In this document: positions 49,545 to 58,032 of the stretch, piece after piece
How positions within the stretch are numbered: position 1 is the first letter of the stretch
Layout of the letters: the number at the start of each line of letters is the position of its first letter
Translations under genes and position numbers: made by a program
NCBI GenBank assembly: GCA_905214525.1
Contig: CAJMMN010000005.1
Span: 71,406-135,405, forward strand
Direction of reading: 5' to 3'
Length of the DNA stretch: 64,000 nucleotides
From: an uncultured bacterium
GTDB taxonomy: Bacteria > Actinomycetota > Coriobacteriia > Coriobacteriales > Coriobacteriaceae
Notes under the pieces: generated by a model
Database searches by the model: none
Seen by the model: the letters and a program-made list of their open reading frames with translations, nothing else
What the model was told of the DNA's origin: nothing

Positions 49545-49811
49545 CCGATGTGCCAGATTGGCTGCAGCAATGCTCAATATAACTTTAGATAAAACTGATT
49601 CTGCAGGAACTCCCGTAGAGGAAGAACTGATTCTCGCTGTATTTAACACGATAAAGTACAAATATGAACAGTCCTAATGCTTCTCAAGGTGGCTTTCTTA
49701 GCATGCTGGCCGAACATCTCGAAATATGTTGGCGAGCATTGCGTCGATGTCTCCCAACCCGCAGAAAATCGCAGAGGCGGCAAGCAGTCATCGAAGTTAA
49801 CGTAAATTGTA
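49545..49811. other. Intergenic remnant region with a third, inverted copy of the flanking repeat
   Basis: A short + strand open frame (49477-49677) runs through the right repeat and continues AAAMLNITLDKTDSAG..., without a ribosome site. On the - strand, 49707-49732 carries an imperfect inverted copy encoding SPTYFEMFGQ. The region looks like decayed coding DNA rather than a live gene. Confidence 0.45.
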
Positions 49812-49871
49812 TTGACATATGAACATGCGCTCATATAATCGGAAGTAATTTATATGAGCGCATGTTCATAT
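49812..49871 (+). promoter_or_regulatory. Consensus promoter with paired ArsR/SmtB-type operators
   Basis: TTGACA (49812-49817), a 16-base spacer and TATAAT (49834-49839) form a near-perfect sigma70 promoter. The spacer is covered by operator O1, ATATGAACATGCGCTCATAT (49817-49836). Its exact inverted copy O2, ATATGAGCGCATGTTCATAT (49852-49871), covers the start of the transcript up to the ribosome site. Binding of the regulator at either would block transcription. Confidence 0.85.
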
Positions 49872-49885
49872 GAAAGGATGTTGCA

Positions 49886-50251
49886 ATGAGCAGCCACGCT
49901 GATGAAACAAAGACTGGCATCGAGGCCACCGAGCCGATCGTCCCCACCACCTGCTCGCCCGAGGACCTTCCCGACGAGGAGCTGTTGTACGACCTGGCCG
50001 ACCTGTTCAAGGTCTTCAGCGACACCACACGCATCAAGATCCTCTATGCCCTCATGGGCCGCGAGCTCTGCGTGGCCGACATCGCCGAAGCGACCGCAAC
50101 CTCGCAGTCGGCAGTATCGCACCAGCTGCGCACGCTTAAGCAGTCGCACCTGGTCAAGTTCCGCCGCGACGGCCGCAACATTCTCTACTCGCTCGCCGAC
50201 GATCACGTCTACACCATGCTTAACCAGGGCATGAGCCATATCTGCGAATAG
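49886..50251 (+). CDS. ArsR/SmtB-family metal-sensing repressor (CzrA-like)
   Basis: 121 aa. Winged helix: LFKVFSDTTRIKILYAL, then ELCVADIAEATATSQSAVSHQLRTLKQSHLVKFRRDGRNILYSL. The alpha3 site keeps only one Cys (ELCVAD), while the C-terminal helix DDHVYTMLNQGMSHICE matches the alpha5 site of zinc sensors (D-x-H or DDH...H-x-x-H/C/E). This suggests a zinc (or cobalt/cadmium) sensor rather than an arsenic sensor. AAAGGA precedes the ATG. It would repress its own gene and the downstream HMA protein and ATPase through the operators described. Confidence 0.88.
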   Translation: MSSHADETKTGIEATEPIVPTTCSPEDLPDEELLYDLADLFKVFSDTTRIKILYALMGRELCVADIAEATATSQSAVSHQLRTLKQSHLVKFRRDGRNILYSLADDHVYTMLNQGMSHICE

Positions 50252-50314
50252 CAATCAACCACGGTATCAGCGCGGCCGGCACCCAGACCGCTAACACAGG
50301 GAAAGGAACCCACC

Positions 50315-50533
50315 ATGAAAAAGCAGTTCAAGCTCGACGAGATCGATTGCGCCAACTGCGCGCGCGAGCTTCAGGACGAACTTGCCAAGCTCGAGGGCGT
50401 CAAGTCCGTTTCGGTCAACTTTATGACCCAGAAGCTGACGCTCGAGGCCGACGACGCCAAGTTCGACGAGGTCCTGGACCGCGTCGTTGAGTTCACCGCC
50501 GACGCCGAGCCGGACTGCGAGATCATTCTCTAA
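50315..50533 (+). CDS. Stand-alone heavy-metal-associated (HMA) domain protein
   Basis: 72 aa with the ferredoxin-like HMA fold: FKLDEIDCANCARELQDELAKLEGVKSVSVNF. The metal motif DCANC (Asp-Cys-x2-Cys) is the form seen in zinc/cadmium P1B ATPase N-terminal domains; copper ones usually have GMTCxxC. The neighbouring ATPase lacks such a domain, so this protein appears to be that domain encoded separately and acting as a metal carrier. GGAAAGGAA precedes the ATG. It is 63 bases after the regulator gene. Confidence 0.87.
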   Translation: MKKQFKLDEIDCANCARELQDELAKLEGVKSVSVNFMTQKLTLEADDAKFDEVLDRVVEFTADAEPDCEIIL

Positions 50534-50590
50534 CCCGCGCATACGTTGACCTGCGAGGCCGCGCTTGCCGCGGCCTTTGCTCGCGAAATT

Positions 50591-50610
50591 ATATGAGCGA
50601 GTGTTCATAA
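50591..50610 (+). promoter_or_regulatory. Third ArsR/SmtB-type operator, before the P1B ATPase
   Basis: ATATGAGCGAGTGTTCATAA matches operators O1/O2 at most positions and keeps the ATATGA...TTCATA halves. It lies 22 bases upstream of the ATPase start, so the ATPase may have its own regulated start or the repressor may block read-through. Confidence 0.75.
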
Positions 50611-50632
50611 ACTCAAATGAGAGGTTTGAATC

Positions 50633-52585
50633 ATGACAGCCGCCGATCCCAAAAAGAAAAAGAAGAAGCGCAAGAAGAAAGAGTCCCTTGAGCATAAGCG
50701 CAACCGCATCCTGATAGCACTGGGCATTTTTGCCGTTGTTTATGCCCTCGACGAGCTCGGCGCCCTCACTATCGCATTTGGGGAGCCCGGCAACATCTAC
50801 GCCAGCTTTGTGCTGTTCCTCGTGCCGTTTTTGATTGCCGGCTACGACGTACTGCAAAAGGCATTCAATAACATCCGCCGCGGCAAGGCCTTCGACGAGA
50901 GCTTCCTCATGGCCGTCGCGACCATCGGCGCGTTTGCCATGGTGCTCTTCCCCGACACCGACCCGCACATGGCCGAAGGCGCCGCTGTCATGCTGTTCTA
51001 CCAGGTCGGCGAGTTGTTCCAGGCATACGCCGTGGGCAAGAGCCGCAAGTCGATCAGTGCCATGATGGACATCGCGCCCGACTACGCTAACGTCGAGCAA
51101 GCCGACGGCACACTCGAACAGGTCTTTCCCGATGACATCGCCGTCGGCACCGTGATCGTGGTCAAGCCCGGCGAGCGCGTGCCTATCGACGGCGTCATCG
51201 TCGAGGGCGAAACCCAGCTCGACACCGCCGCACTCACGGGCGAGTCGGTCCCCCGCCCGGCCAAGACCGGCGACGATATCATCAGCGGTTGCATCAACAT
51301 GACGGGCCTCATCCACGTGCGCACCACCAAGCCCTTTGGCGAGTCAACCGTCGCGCGTGTTCTGGAGCTCGTGGAGAATGCCAGCGAAAAGAAGGCGCGC
51401 ACCGAGAACTTCATCACGCGCTTTGCCCGCGTCTACACCCCCGCCGTCACTGGCACTGCCGCGGTGCTCGCGCTTGGCGGCGGCCTGGTGACTGGCGCTT
51501 GGTCCGATTGGATCCTGCGCGGCCTGACCTTCTTGGTCGTCAGCTGCCCGTGCGCCCTCGTGATCAGCGTACCGTTGAGTTTCTTTGGCGGCATCGGCGG
51601 CGCGTCCAAGCTGGGCGTTCTCATCAAGGGCTCCAACTACCTCGAGACGCTCGCCGACGTGGACACCATCGTCTTCGACAAAACGGGCACCCTCACCAAC
51701 GGCACGTTCTCAGTCGTCGCGGTGCACCCCGAGGCTGGCTATACCGAGCAGTCGCTGCTCGAAGTCGCAGCCCTTGCTGAGTCGTTCTCCGATCACCCCA
51801 TCGCGCAGTCCGTGCGCGACGCCTACCAGGGCGAGGTCGACCCCAAGCGCGTGAGCGACTCCGCCAACGACGCGGGCCACGGCGTGACGGCAACCATCGA
51901 CGGCAAGCACGTCGTCGTTGGCAACGCCAAGATGCTCGCCGCGGCCGGCGTTGAAGCACCGGACTGTGAGGTTGTCGGCACGATCCTCCACGTGCTCGTT
52001 GACGGCGTGTACGCCGGCCACATCGTGATTGCAGACACCGTTAAGGCCGATGCGGAGCAAACGATTCGCGACCTGCATGCCGCCGGTATCAACCGCACCG
52101 TCATGCTCACGGGCGACCGCGAGGAGGTTGCAGCGTCTGTGGCCAAGCAACTCGGTCTCGACGAGTTCCACGCGCAGCTCCTGCCGGGCGACAAGGTCGA
52201 GCGCGTTGAGGCGCTACTCGCGGCCGAAAGTGGCAAGGGCAAGCTCGCCTTTGTCGGCGACGGTATCAACGACGCGCCTGTGCTTACGCGCGCCGATGTG
52301 GGCATTGCCATGGGCGCCATGGGCTCCGACGCCGCGATCGAGGCCGCCGACGTGGTGCTGATGGACGACAAGCCGTCCAACATTTCCCGCGCGATCCGCG
52401 TGGCGCGCAAGACCATGACGATCGTTTGGCAGAACATCATCTTTGCACTGGGCATTAAGCTGCTGATTCTGGTGCTCGCGGCGCTGGGCATCGCCAGTAT
52501 GTGGCTTGCCGTCTTTGGCGACGTGGGCGTGGCGATCATCGCCATCCTGAACGCCATGCGCGCGATGGGTGTCAAGAACCTGTAG
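50633..52585 (+). CDS. Heavy-metal-transporting P1B-type ATPase, Zn/Cd/Pb type (ZntA/CadA-like)
   Basis: 650 aa. Membrane exporter of divalent metal ions driven by ATP. Instead of an HMA domain the N terminus has a Lys-rich segment (KKKKKKRKKK). CPC motif SCPCAL at 304-308, phosphorylation site DKTGT at 349-353, TGES actuator loop (LTGESVPRP), HP-locus SDHPIA, GDGINDAP hinge and a C-terminal GDVGVAIIAILNAMRAM helix with the Asp typical of the zinc/cadmium group. A GAGAGG ribosome site precedes the ATG. The last gene of the arsR-HMA-ATPase operon. Confidence 0.93.
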   Translation: MTAADPKKKKKKRKKKESLEHKRNRILIALGIFAVVYALDELGALTIAFGEPGNIYASFVLFLVPFLIAGYDVLQKAFNNIRRGKAFDESFLMAVATIGAFAMVLFPDTDPHMAEGAAVMLFYQVGELFQAYAVGKSRKSISAMMDIAPDYANVEQADGTLEQVFPDDIAVGTVIVVKPGERVPIDGVIVEGETQLDTAALTGESVPRPAKTGDDIISGCINMTGLIHVRTTKPFGESTVARVLELVENASEKKARTENFITRFARVYTPAVTGTAAVLALGGGLVTGAWSDWILRGLTFLVVSCPCALVISVPLSFFGGIGGASKLGVLIKGSNYLETLADVDTIVFDKTGTLTNGTFSVVAVHPEAGYTEQSLLEVAALAESFSDHPIAQSVRDAYQGEVDPKRVSDSANDAGHGVTATIDGKHVVVGNAKMLAAAGVEAPDCEVVGTILHVLVDGVYAGHIVIADTVKADAEQTIRDLHAAGINRTVMLTGDREEVAASVAKQLGLDEFHAQLLPGDKVERVEALLAAESGKGKLAFVGDGINDAPVLTRADVGIAMGAMGSDAAIEAADVVLMDDKPSNISRAIRVARKTMTIVWQNIIFALGIKLLILVLAALGIASMWLAVFGDVGVAIIAILNAMRAMGVKNL

Positions 52586-52601
52586 CGCCTGTGGTCCCTC
52601 C

Positions 52602-52731
52602 GGCCGGGACCGGGCTTGGTTTTGAAAACGTCCTCGACCAATGAAGCGCCCCCGTTCTGCTCCTTCGGAGCTACGAACGGGGGCGCTTCTGGTCTGCGGA
52701 GTGTTTTCAAAAACCAAGCCCGGTCCCGGCC
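52602..52731. repeat. Nested 130-bp inverted repeat
   Basis: Outer arms 52602-52629 and 52703-52731 are complementary over 28 bases with one extra A (GGCCGGGACCGGGCTTGG... on the left). Inside is a second 15-bp inverted repeat (GAAGCGCCCCCGTTC / GAACGGGGGCGCTTC) around a small CTCCTTCGGAG hairpin. It begins 16 bases after the ATPase stop and could terminate transcription, though T runs are missing. It may be a mobile palindromic element. Confidence 0.85.
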
Positions 52732-52809
52732 TGCGGTAACGTTGCTGGCGGTTCTTGGGCATCGCTTGGTGGCGGGGTTCCTTGTCTGAGTTGGACTTGG
52801 TTGGCGGGG

Positions 52810-53187
52810 CTACTGGTCCCGGTCGCTGTCCCGTCCCAGCATCGCCCTCAGCTTCTCAAAGCTTTCCTCGCTCAGGCAGTGCTCCATGTGGCAGCCCTCT
52901 TGCGACGCGACCTCGGGCGTTACGCCTGCGTCCTCTAGCAGACCTACAAAAAAGCAGTGGCGCTCCCACATTTGACGGGCAACCTCAAGACCGCGTTCCG
53001 TCAGATGCACGTCGCGTTTGCCCATCTCCACGTAGCCGGTGCTCTCCAAGGCCGCCATGGCTTTAGAGACGCTTGCTTTGGTTACGCCCAAGTATTCGGC
53101 AACGTCGATCGAGCGCACGATGCCCTGACGTTCCGATAGAACGTAGATCGATTCGAGATAGTCTTCTCCGGATTCACGCAGGGCCAT
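52810..53187 (-). CDS. DtxR/MntR-family metal-dependent repressor
   Basis: 125 aa. N-terminal winged helix (ESGEDYLESIYVLSERQGIVRSIDVAEYLGVTKASVSKAMAAL) and a short metal-binding dimerisation domain with GLLEDAGVTPEVASQEGCHMEHCLSEESFEKL, where Glu, Cys/Met and His residues match the iron/manganese sites of the family. It lacks the SH3-like third domain, as do MntR-type proteins. AAAGGCGG precedes the ATG at 53187. Two tandem 20-bp sites just upstream suggest it regulates itself. No iron or manganese transporter lies next to it in the window. Confidence 0.88.
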   Translation of the reverse strand: MALRESGEDYLESIYVLSERQGIVRSIDVAEYLGVTKASVSKAMAALESTGYVEMGKRDVHLTERGLEVARQMWERHCFFVGLLEDAGVTPEVASQEGCHMEHCLSEESFEKLRAMLGRDSDRDQ

Positions 53188-53241
53188 GGGCCGCCTTTCG
53201 CGATGGCTTCTAGTTAGCCTTTGGATACTTTTGCTTGATTT

Positions 53242-53292
53242 ACTTTACCGCAAAAGTTGCCCATGTCTTACTACTTTGCCTAAAAGTTAGCC
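53242..53292 (-). promoter_or_regulatory. Tandem operator upstream of the DtxR-family gene
   Basis: Two direct 20-bp sites, ACTTTACCGCAAAAGTTGCC (53242-53261) and ACTTTGCCTAAAAGTTAGCC (53273-53292). They match at 16 of 20 positions and are spaced 31 bases, about three helical turns. Each contains an ACTTT...AAAGT inverted repeat. They are placed 55-105 bases before the start and probably bind the repressor itself. Confidence 0.65.
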
Positions 53293-53340
53293 GCGTTTCA
53301 CAAAACGTGCGAGATGAAAACAAAATGGGAACGCCCCGCA

Positions 53341-53390
53341 AGGAGTGTCCCCAGCTGCCGGCAGATAAGGAGCGTCCCCAAGTGCCGGGT
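53341..53390. repeat. Repeat B, copy 3
   Basis: AGGAGTGTCCCCAGCTGCCGG then AGGAGCGTCCCCAAGTGCCGG (only the shared parts given), ending 5 bases before the stop codon of the HAD phosphatase gene. Confidence 0.85.
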
Positions 53391-53395
53391 CGCAG

Positions 53396-54166
53396 CTACA
53401 CGAGGCCAAAGTGCTTCGCGGCGTTGTAGATGCCGTCGTCGTCTACGGCGGTCGTCACGTAGGTCGCTGCGGCCTTCACGGTATCCTGCGCGTTGCCCAT
53501 GGCCACACTTGTGCCCACGGCCGAGAACATCGACAGGTCGTTCTCGCCGTCGCCAAAGGCGATCGCCTCGCTCGCGTCGACACCCAGGCGCTCCAGCGTC
53601 GCTGCCACGCCCAGGTCCTTGCCGCCGTTAGCGGGAATAATGTCGCAGAACAGGTCGCACCAGCGCGTAGTGAGCGAATGCGACACCGCATCGGTCACGA
53701 TATGCTCGTCGGCAGGATCCACAAAGGCGCAAAACTGGTAGACCGGCGCTTCAAAGGCGTGCTCAAACGGCTCCTCGTGGTAGACGATCCCCGCGTTGTT
53801 GCCGGCCGTCACCACGCGCTCGGACAGGCGGTTCACAAACGAGTTCTCGCCCTGCATGCATAGCGAGTCGTAGCGCCCCTCGGCCACCTGGTCCACAATC
53901 ACCGCAACGTCGTCCGGATCGATCGGGCAGCTACGGTAAACGCCCTCGGCATCAAAACAGTGCTGGCCCGAAAGCGTAATGTACGCATCCCAACCAAGAT
54001 CGAACAGCCAATCGGGCATCTGGTAGGTCGGGCGACCCGTGGCAATGACGCACGCAATCCCCTGCTCGTGAAAGCTGTCGAGCACCTGCTGCGCCGACGC
54101 CGGAATCCGGTGCGTCTCAAAGCTCAGCAGCGTGCCGTCGATATCAAAAAACGCGGCCTTGATCAT
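53396..54166 (-). CDS. HAD-superfamily phosphatase, Cof type
   Basis: 256 aa. Motif I FFDIDGTLLSF (nucleophile and acid Asp), motif II VIATGRPTYQ, Lys in GGKDLGVAATLERLG, and motif IV AFGDGENDLSMF followed by VAMGNAQDTVKAAA, all diagnostic of the Cof (C2B cap) subfamily. Substrates are usually sugar phosphates or flavin phosphates; not determinable. The start ATG at 54166 lies 6 bases after the stop of the ABC-F gene, so the two are likely co-transcribed. Confidence 0.88.
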   Translation of the reverse strand: MIKAAFFDIDGTLLSFETHRIPASAQQVLDSFHEQGIACVIATGRPTYQMPDWLFDLGWDAYITLSGQHCFDAEGVYRSCPIDPDDVAVIVDQVAEGRYDSLCMQGENSFVNRLSERVVTAGNNAGIVYHEEPFEHAFEAPVYQFCAFVDPADEHIVTDAVSHSLTTRWCDLFCDIIPANGGKDLGVAATLERLGVDASEAIAFGDGENDLSMFSAVGTSVAMGNAQDTVKAAATYVTTAVDDDGIYNAAKHFGLV

Positions 54167-54172
54167 CCTCGC

Positions 54173-56032
54173 CTACTCCTCGCCCTCGAGCTTTTCACTC
54201 GCCTCGAGCCACGCCATCTCCAGCTCGTCCATGGCGGCGTGGGCCTCGTCGATCTTTGCCTGTTGCTCGCCCAGCGCCGTGTAGTTGGTGGGATCGACCT
54301 GGGCCATGGCGGCCTCGGCCTCCTCCACGCGAGCGCGCTGCGTTTCCATCTTGCGCTCGAGCGAGCTCACCTCACGACGGAGCTTTTGGCGCTCGGCATT
54401 GGAAAGGCCGTTGGGCTGACCGCTCGACTTGGGCTTTTCGGCCGCAGCCGCCGCGGCACCGGTGTCGAACGTACCGGTCTTGGCGCTCGGTGCACCCACG
54501 GGTTCGCCCTCGGCGGTGGCGTTGCACAGGCGCAGGTACTGGTCGACGCCGCCGGGCATATGCGTCAGGTGGCCGTCGAGCAGCGCCCACTGCTGGTCGG
54601 TCACGCGCTCCATCAAAAAGCGGTCGTGCGTCACCAGAATCAGCGTGCCGGGCCAGCCGTCCAGCAAGTCCTCGACAATCGCCAGCATGTCGGTATCCAG
54701 GTCGTTGCCGGGCTCGTCCAGGATGAGCACGTTGGGCTCGTCCAGGATTGTCAGTAGCAGCGACAGACGACGGCGCTGGCCGCCCGAAAGATCGCCGATG
54801 CGGCTCCAGAGCTGCTGCGTCGTAAAGCCCAGACGCTCGCAGAGCTTCTCGGGTGAAGTCTCCTTGCCGTCAATGACGTAGTACTTCTTATAGTGGCTGA
54901 GCACCTCGCGGATCGTGTCGCCCATGTAGGGTTCGAGCTCCTCGAGCTGCTGCGACAGCACGCCAAAGCGCACCGTCTGGCCGATCTTCACGCGGCCGCG
55001 CAGGGGCGCGATCTTGCCCTGGATCACGTCGAGCAGCGTCGACTTGCCGGCGCCGTTCTCGCCCAAAAGACCATAGCGGTCGCCCGCGCCGATGAGCCAG
55101 GTCACATCGGTGAGCACCTGTTTGGACGTGCCATCGGCATCCGCATAGCCGGCGTCCACGTCGACCACATCGATAACCTGCTTGCCCAGGCGGCTCACGG
55201 CCAGGCGCTTGAGCTCCAGCTCGTCACGCACGGGCGGCACGTCGGCGATCAGCTCGCGAGCGGCATCCACGCGAAACTTGGGCTTGGTGGAACGGGCCTG
55301 GGCGCCGCGGCTCAGCCACGCGAGCTCCTTGCGCGCCATGTTGCGGCGGCGCTCCTCGGTGACGGCGGCCATGCGGTCGCGCTCCACGCGCTGCAGGATG
55401 TATGCCGAGTAGCCGCCCTCGAAGGGATCGACCTGGCCGTCGTGGACCTCCCACATGCTGGTGCAGACCTCGTCCAAGAACCAGCGATCGTGCGTGACCA
55501 CGAGCATGGCGCCCTGACCGCGCTGCCAGCGGGCCTTTAAGTGACGCGCAAGCCAGTTGATGGTACGCATGTCCAGGTGGTTGGTGGGCTCGTCGAGCAT
55601 GAGCACGTCGTAGTCGCCGATCAGCAGGCGCGCGAGGTCCACGCGACGGCGCTGGCCGCCCGAAAGCTCGCCCACTGTGCCTTCCCAGGGCACATCGCTG
55701 ATGAGGCCGGCCAGAATCTGGCGCGTACGCGGACTCGACGCCCACTCATACTCGGGCGCGTCGCCCACGACGGCATGATGCACGGTGTCGGTATCGACCA
55801 GGTTGTCCTTTTGGCCGAGCAGACCGATCGTCGTGCCGCGGCGGTGCGTCACGCGGCCGTCGTCGGGTTCCAACGTGCCGGCGAGTACACTCAGCAGCGT
55901 CGACTTGCCGTCGCCGTTTTTACCGACAATACCAATGCGGTCGCCCTCGCCCACGCCGAGCGTCACGCTATCGAAAATATGCTTGGTGGGAAACTCTAGG
56001 CTGATGGAATCGCATCCCAAAAGAATCGCCAT
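54173..56032 (-). CDS. ABC-F ATPase, Uup-like
   Basis: 619 aa with two ABC domains and no membrane segments. Walker A GKNGDGKST and GENGAGKST, signatures LSGGQRRRVDLARLL and LSGGQRRRLSLLLTIL, Walker B VLMLDEPTNHLD and VLILDEPGNDLD (second domain with Gly-Asn in place of Thr-Asn-His). The linker between domains holds the charged KAR/P-site-tRNA-interaction helix region. The C terminus has an Ala/Lys linker and a coiled coil (EVSSLERKMETQRARVEEAEAAM), as in Uup. It probably acts on ribosomes or branched DNA. AGGAG precedes the ATG at 56032; the longer open frame upstream crosses repeat A. Confidence 0.9.
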   Translation of the reverse strand: MAILLGCDSISLEFPTKHIFDSVTLGVGEGDRIGIVGKNGDGKSTLLSVLAGTLEPDDGRVTHRRGTTIGLLGQKDNLVDTDTVHHAVVGDAPEYEWASSPRTRQILAGLISDVPWEGTVGELSGGQRRRVDLARLLIGDYDVLMLDEPTNHLDMRTINWLARHLKARWQRGQGAMLVVTHDRWFLDEVCTSMWEVHDGQVDPFEGGYSAYILQRVERDRMAAVTEERRRNMARKELAWLSRGAQARSTKPKFRVDAARELIADVPPVRDELELKRLAVSRLGKQVIDVVDVDAGYADADGTSKQVLTDVTWLIGAGDRYGLLGENGAGKSTLLDVIQGKIAPLRGRVKIGQTVRFGVLSQQLEELEPYMGDTIREVLSHYKKYYVIDGKETSPEKLCERLGFTTQQLWSRIGDLSGGQRRRLSLLLTILDEPNVLILDEPGNDLDTDMLAIVEDLLDGWPGTLILVTHDRFLMERVTDQQWALLDGHLTHMPGGVDQYLRLCNATAEGEPVGAPSAKTGTFDTGAAAAAAEKPKSSGQPNGLSNAERQKLRREVSSLERKMETQRARVEEAEAAMAQVDPTNYTALGEQQAKIDEAHAAMDELEMAWLEASEKLEGEE

Positions 56033-56090
56033 ATGCCCTGCTCCTTCGTAGAAATTCAACGTTGTCCATGATAGCAGCGAGCCCCACCCC

Positions 56091-56130
56091 AAACCACCAC
56101 GAAGGTGCCTGTCCCCTTTGTGGTGGTCGT
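56091..56130. repeat. Repeat A, copy 7
   Basis: AAACCACCACGAAGG paired with CTTTGTGGTGGTCGTTT, with the TGCCTGTCC loop orientation of copies 1 and 5. Between pstB and the ABC-F gene. Confidence 0.85.
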
Positions 56131-56144
56131 TTCGGTCGCAGAGC

Positions 56145-56181
56145 AAAAGGCGGGCCATCTCGCAAAAGAGATGACCCGCCT
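56145..56181 (-). terminator. Intrinsic terminator of the pst operon
   Basis: Read on the - strand: AGGCGGGTCATCTC / GAGATGGCCCGCCT (one G-T pair) with loop TTTTGC, followed by TTTGCTC, 56 bases past the pstB stop. Confidence 0.85.
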
Positions 56182-56236
56182 CTCCAATCAGTCCCGCGGC
56201 GACCGTGGCCGTCGCGGGCCTCAAGCATGTCCCGGA

Positions 56237-57105
<869 letters not shown>

Positions 57106-57109
<4 letters not shown>

Positions 57110-58032
57110 TCGGCCGTCATCCTCCTTGCCAGTTGCTTGCCCACGATACGGGCGATTACGTTAAACAGCAGCACGCAGATCATCAGCAGCGCCGCGGTAC
57201 CCCAAACGATCTGCTGGGCCTCGGGGCTGCCCTCGCCATAAATCTTGTAGATGTGCACGGCGAGCGACTCACCGGGACGGAACACGTTCCAGGCGCAGGT
57301 GGGGCTCGACAGGTTAAAGCTCAAGAAGTTCAGACGCACCGGCGAGCTCATGCCCGAGGTAAAGAGCAGCGCCGCGGCCTCGCCAAACACGCGGCCGGCC
57401 GAAAGCACGATACCGGTCACGATGGCGGGCATGGCCTCGGGGATCAGGATGTGCAGCGTGGCCTCCCAGCGGGTGAGGCCCATAGCCAGGCACGCATCGC
57501 GCTGGGCCTGCGGCACGTCCTCGAGCGCCTGCTGAATCACGCGCACCAGGATGGGGATGTTGAACATGGTGAGCGCAACGGCGCCGGAGATGATGGAGTA
57601 CTTCCAGCCCAGCTGCACCGAGAACACCAGAAAGCCGAACATGCCCACGACGATGGAGGGCAGCGAGGACAGCGTCTCGATGGCGGTCGAGGCGATGTCG
57701 CGGATGGGTCCGTCGGGCGCGTACTCGACCAGGAAGACCGCGCCGCCCAAGCTGATGGGCACCGAGATGACCAGGGTGATCAGCAGCAGATAGAACGAGT
57801 CGAACAGCTGGTAGAGCACGCCGCCCTGGGTTCCGTTGGCACGCGCGGGCTGCGTGAGGAAGCCCGGCTTAAGCAGCGTCGAGATGCCCTCGAACAGGAT
57901 GTAGGCCACCATGGAAACGACGATGAGCATGACGATGGCGGCGATCGCCGTCAGCACGCCCGTGGCGATGCGGTCCTGTTTTTGGACACGCCCGAGTCTC
58001 GCCTCGTCGATATGGATGCGCGTGCTAGCCAC
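57106..58032 (-). CDS. pstA: Phosphate ABC transporter permease
   Basis: 308 aa, six predicted transmembrane helices with the permease loop EAxxxLGLTRW-type segment (CLAMGLTRWEATLHILIPEAMPAIVTG). It begins 8 bases inside the end of pstC and ends 4 bases inside pstB. The periplasmic loop near the C terminus is longer than the others (about residues 210-260). Works with PstC as the membrane channel. Confidence 0.94.

Noticed and set aside
49477..49677. 66-aa open frame on the + strand after the second nuclease-like gene
   Set aside because: Overlaps the end of that gene, has no ribosome site, and runs through the 29-bp repeat; treated as a remnant.
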